Origin: Deltaproteobacteria bacterium
GTDB lineage: Bacteria > Myxococcota_A > UBA796 > JAFGLY01
Direction: 5' to 3'
DNA length: 48,761 nucleotides
Assembly (NCBI GenBank): GCA_016927815.1
Contig: JAFGLY010000158.1
Location: 1 to 48,761 of the forward strand
The notes under the pieces were generated by a model, which was not told the origin of the DNA, ran no database searches, and saw only the letters and a program-made list of their open reading frames with translations. Numbering within the stretch: position 1 is the first letter of the stretch; every line of letters starts with the position of its first letter. Position numbers and translations under genes: made by a program. Below are positions 47,744-48,761 of the stretch, piece by piece.

Positions 47744-48761
47744 ATGCCGCCCGTCGAGATCCGCATCGGACCGTTCGTGCTGGAAACGCGGATTGCCCGA
47801 TCTCCAGGCTGTACGCTGTGGCGAGCCCGGCGCACCGAGGGCCGTGCCCACGGCCCGGGTACGGTGGTGGTGCGCCTGCTCGACGAGCCCACCTCCCCCG
47901 AGCACACGGCCCGCTTGCAGCGGGAGTACTGCCGCCTGGGCGCCCTGGGTGGCAGTGGGGCCCCCGAGGCCCTCGCCCTGTTCGCGGGTCACGGGGCCCT
48001 GGTCCGCACCTGGCACGCGGGCGAGACTCTGGATCGCGTCCTCGAGGCCCGCGAGGCCCGGAGCCTGGACCTCGACGAGGCCACCCGCCTGGAGGTGGCG
48101 TTGGGCGTCGCCCGCGTGCTCGCCGTGGCCCACCGCGCTTCCGAACCCCAGGTCCACGGCCGGATCGGCCCCGCCGAGATCCTCCTGGGTCGCGACGGAG
48201 GCGTGACCCTTCTGGGCTGGGGCGGCTGGAGCCCGCCCGCCGGGCCCCCCGCCCCCGAGGTCGAACGAGGGCGGGCCCCGGACGCCGCGGCGGATCTCTG
48301 GGGCCTGGGGGTCCTCCTGGCGCTCCTCATGGAACCCGGTCCGTGGCACGCCCAGGGCCCGGGCGCCGCGGCAGCCGCCCTGGGTCGGCGCTGGCCCGCC
48401 CTGGGCCGCCTCGTGGAGGATCTCCTCGCGCCCGATCCCGGGGCCCGTCCTGCCTCCATGGACCACGCCCTGTCCGAGCTCCTGGTCGCCTCTCGCACGC
48501 TGGGGGGCGTGGCGGCCATCGGCGAGGCCGCGGTCCGCGCCGCGAGCCCCCGGCTCCGGATCCCAACCCCCGTGGACCTGGTCGGACCCAGCCCGCCGAT
48601 GGTGGGACCGCCGCCCTCCGAGCCGAAGGTGCCCGCGCCGCCTCGGGTGCCCGAGCCCCTCTTGGCGCCCGCATCTCCGGAGCCCCTCTTGGCGCCCGCA
48701 CCTCCGGAGCCCCTCTTGGCGCCCGCACCTCCGGAGCCCCTCTTGGCGCCCGCACCTCCGG
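47744..48761 (+). CDS. Pseudokinase, truncated by the window edge
   Basis: At least 339 residues, open at the right end. Residues about 5-250 have a kinase-like pattern (HTARLQREYCRLGALG, VALGVARVLAVAHRASEPQ, AADLWGLGVLLALLMEPG, LAPDPGARPASMDHAL). Catalytic residues are missing: HRD becomes HGR in VHGRIGPAEILLG, DFG becomes GWG, and the VAIK lysine is arginine (VVVRLL). It ends in a Pro-rich region with the repeated nonapeptide EPLLAPAPP. It is a second pseudokinase beside the one at 36714. AGGAG precedes the ATG. The C-terminus, possibly with a TM helix, is not visible. Confidence 0.8.
   Translation, partial: MPPVEIRIGPFVLETRIARSPGCTLWRARRTEGRAHGPGTVVVRLLDEPTSPEHTARLQREYCRLGALGGSGAPEALALFAGHGALVRTWHAGETLDRVLEAREARSLDLDEATRLEVALGVARVLAVAHRASEPQVHGRIGPAEILLGRDGGVTLLGWGGWSPPAGPPAPEVERGRAPDAAADLWGLGVLLALLMEPGPWHAQGPGAAAAALGRRWPALGRLVEDLLAPDPGARPASMDHALSELLVASRTLGGVAAIGEAAVRAASPRLRIPTPVDLVGPSPPMVGPPPSEPKVPAPPRVPEPLLAPASPEPLLAPAPPEPLLAPAPPEPLLAPAPP
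48653..48760 (+). repeat. 27-bp coding tandem repeat, four copies to the window end
   Basis: Four near-identical 27-base units start at 48653, 48680, 48707 and 48734 and continue to the window edge. Each encodes EPLLAPAPP (the first copy has Ser for one Pro). The reading frame is kept, so this is a Pro-rich linker expansion in the pseudokinase, prone to length change by slippage. The copy number beyond the window is unknown. Confidence 0.9.

Noticed and set aside
48653-48760. CRISPR-like direct repeats
   Set aside because: The repeats are contiguous without spacers, keep the reading frame and encode a Pro-rich linker.

Overview
This is a very GC-rich window (G/C strongly preferred at third codon positions) with densely packed genes, frequent ATGA/TGATG overlaps, Asp/Thr-rich linkers after signal peptides and one MYXO-CTERM-like sorting signal. 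Together with many Ser/Thr kinases, FHA-like domains and lipoproteins, this points to a Myxococcota-like (deltaproteobacterial) organism. The taxonomic call is an inference. No tRNA, rRNA, CRISPR array, transposase or insertion sequence was seen.

Layout. (1) 1-4751: housekeeping and accessory genes: the start of an Obg/DRG-type GTPase, a DUF3592-like membrane protein with a disrupted or unusual start, a bacterial deoxyhypusine synthase-like enzyme, a 77-residue MYXO-CTERM-like protein and a secreted flavoprotein lipoprotein. (2) 4727-15641: an FHA-like/TM protein facing a co-directional series of multi-TM/FHA-like protein, VWA lipoprotein, Ser/Thr kinase with C-terminal TM, and three secreted proteins. 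(3) 15649-19126, minus strand: the signature AAA+ ATPase of extracellular contractile injection systems (eCIS/PVC/Afp-type CIS), a DUF4157 zincin-like protein and a protein with an LGN-A motif. (4) 19211-34365, plus strand: the structural CIS operon. In order it holds the DUF4255 cap, long sheath, tube, a CPxC protein, a DUF6760 protein, a second sheath, a second tube, an unknown protein, a CIS tube/LysM-like adaptor, a gpD-like hub, a gp25 baseplate protein, a large baseplate J/gp6-like protein, a gpI/Afp12-like protein, an eCIS-associated protein, and a protein with an N-terminal ubiquitin-like fold, four TM helices and a C-terminal RING-like zinc finger. (5) 34508-44128: a 697-aa LGN-A-motif protein, then a pseudokinase with two C-terminal ubiquitin-like domains, an FHA-like/TM/lytic transglycosylase fusion, a membrane-anchored unknown, a second active Ser/Thr kinase and a secreted protein. 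(6) 44132-48761: a degenerate EEP-fold membrane protein, a TPR-like protein, an AlaX-type tRNA editing protein and a second, truncated pseudokinase carrying coding tandem repeats.

Working model (inference). The locus encodes a contractile injection particle whose flanking genes supply envelope anchoring and phospho-signalling: kinases, pseudokinases, FHA-like readers, a VWA lipoprotein, a peptidoglycan-cleaving FHA protein and ubiquitin-like/RING-like membrane proteins. That resembles, by analogy only, the PpkA/Fha control of T6SS and the ubiquitin-like EccD component of T7SS. It would fit a membrane-tethered or envelope-gated CIS rather than a simply released particle. No recognisable tape-measure protein, PAAR tip, spike OB/beta-helix or tail fibre is present, so those parts are either elsewhere or carried by unfamiliar proteins here.
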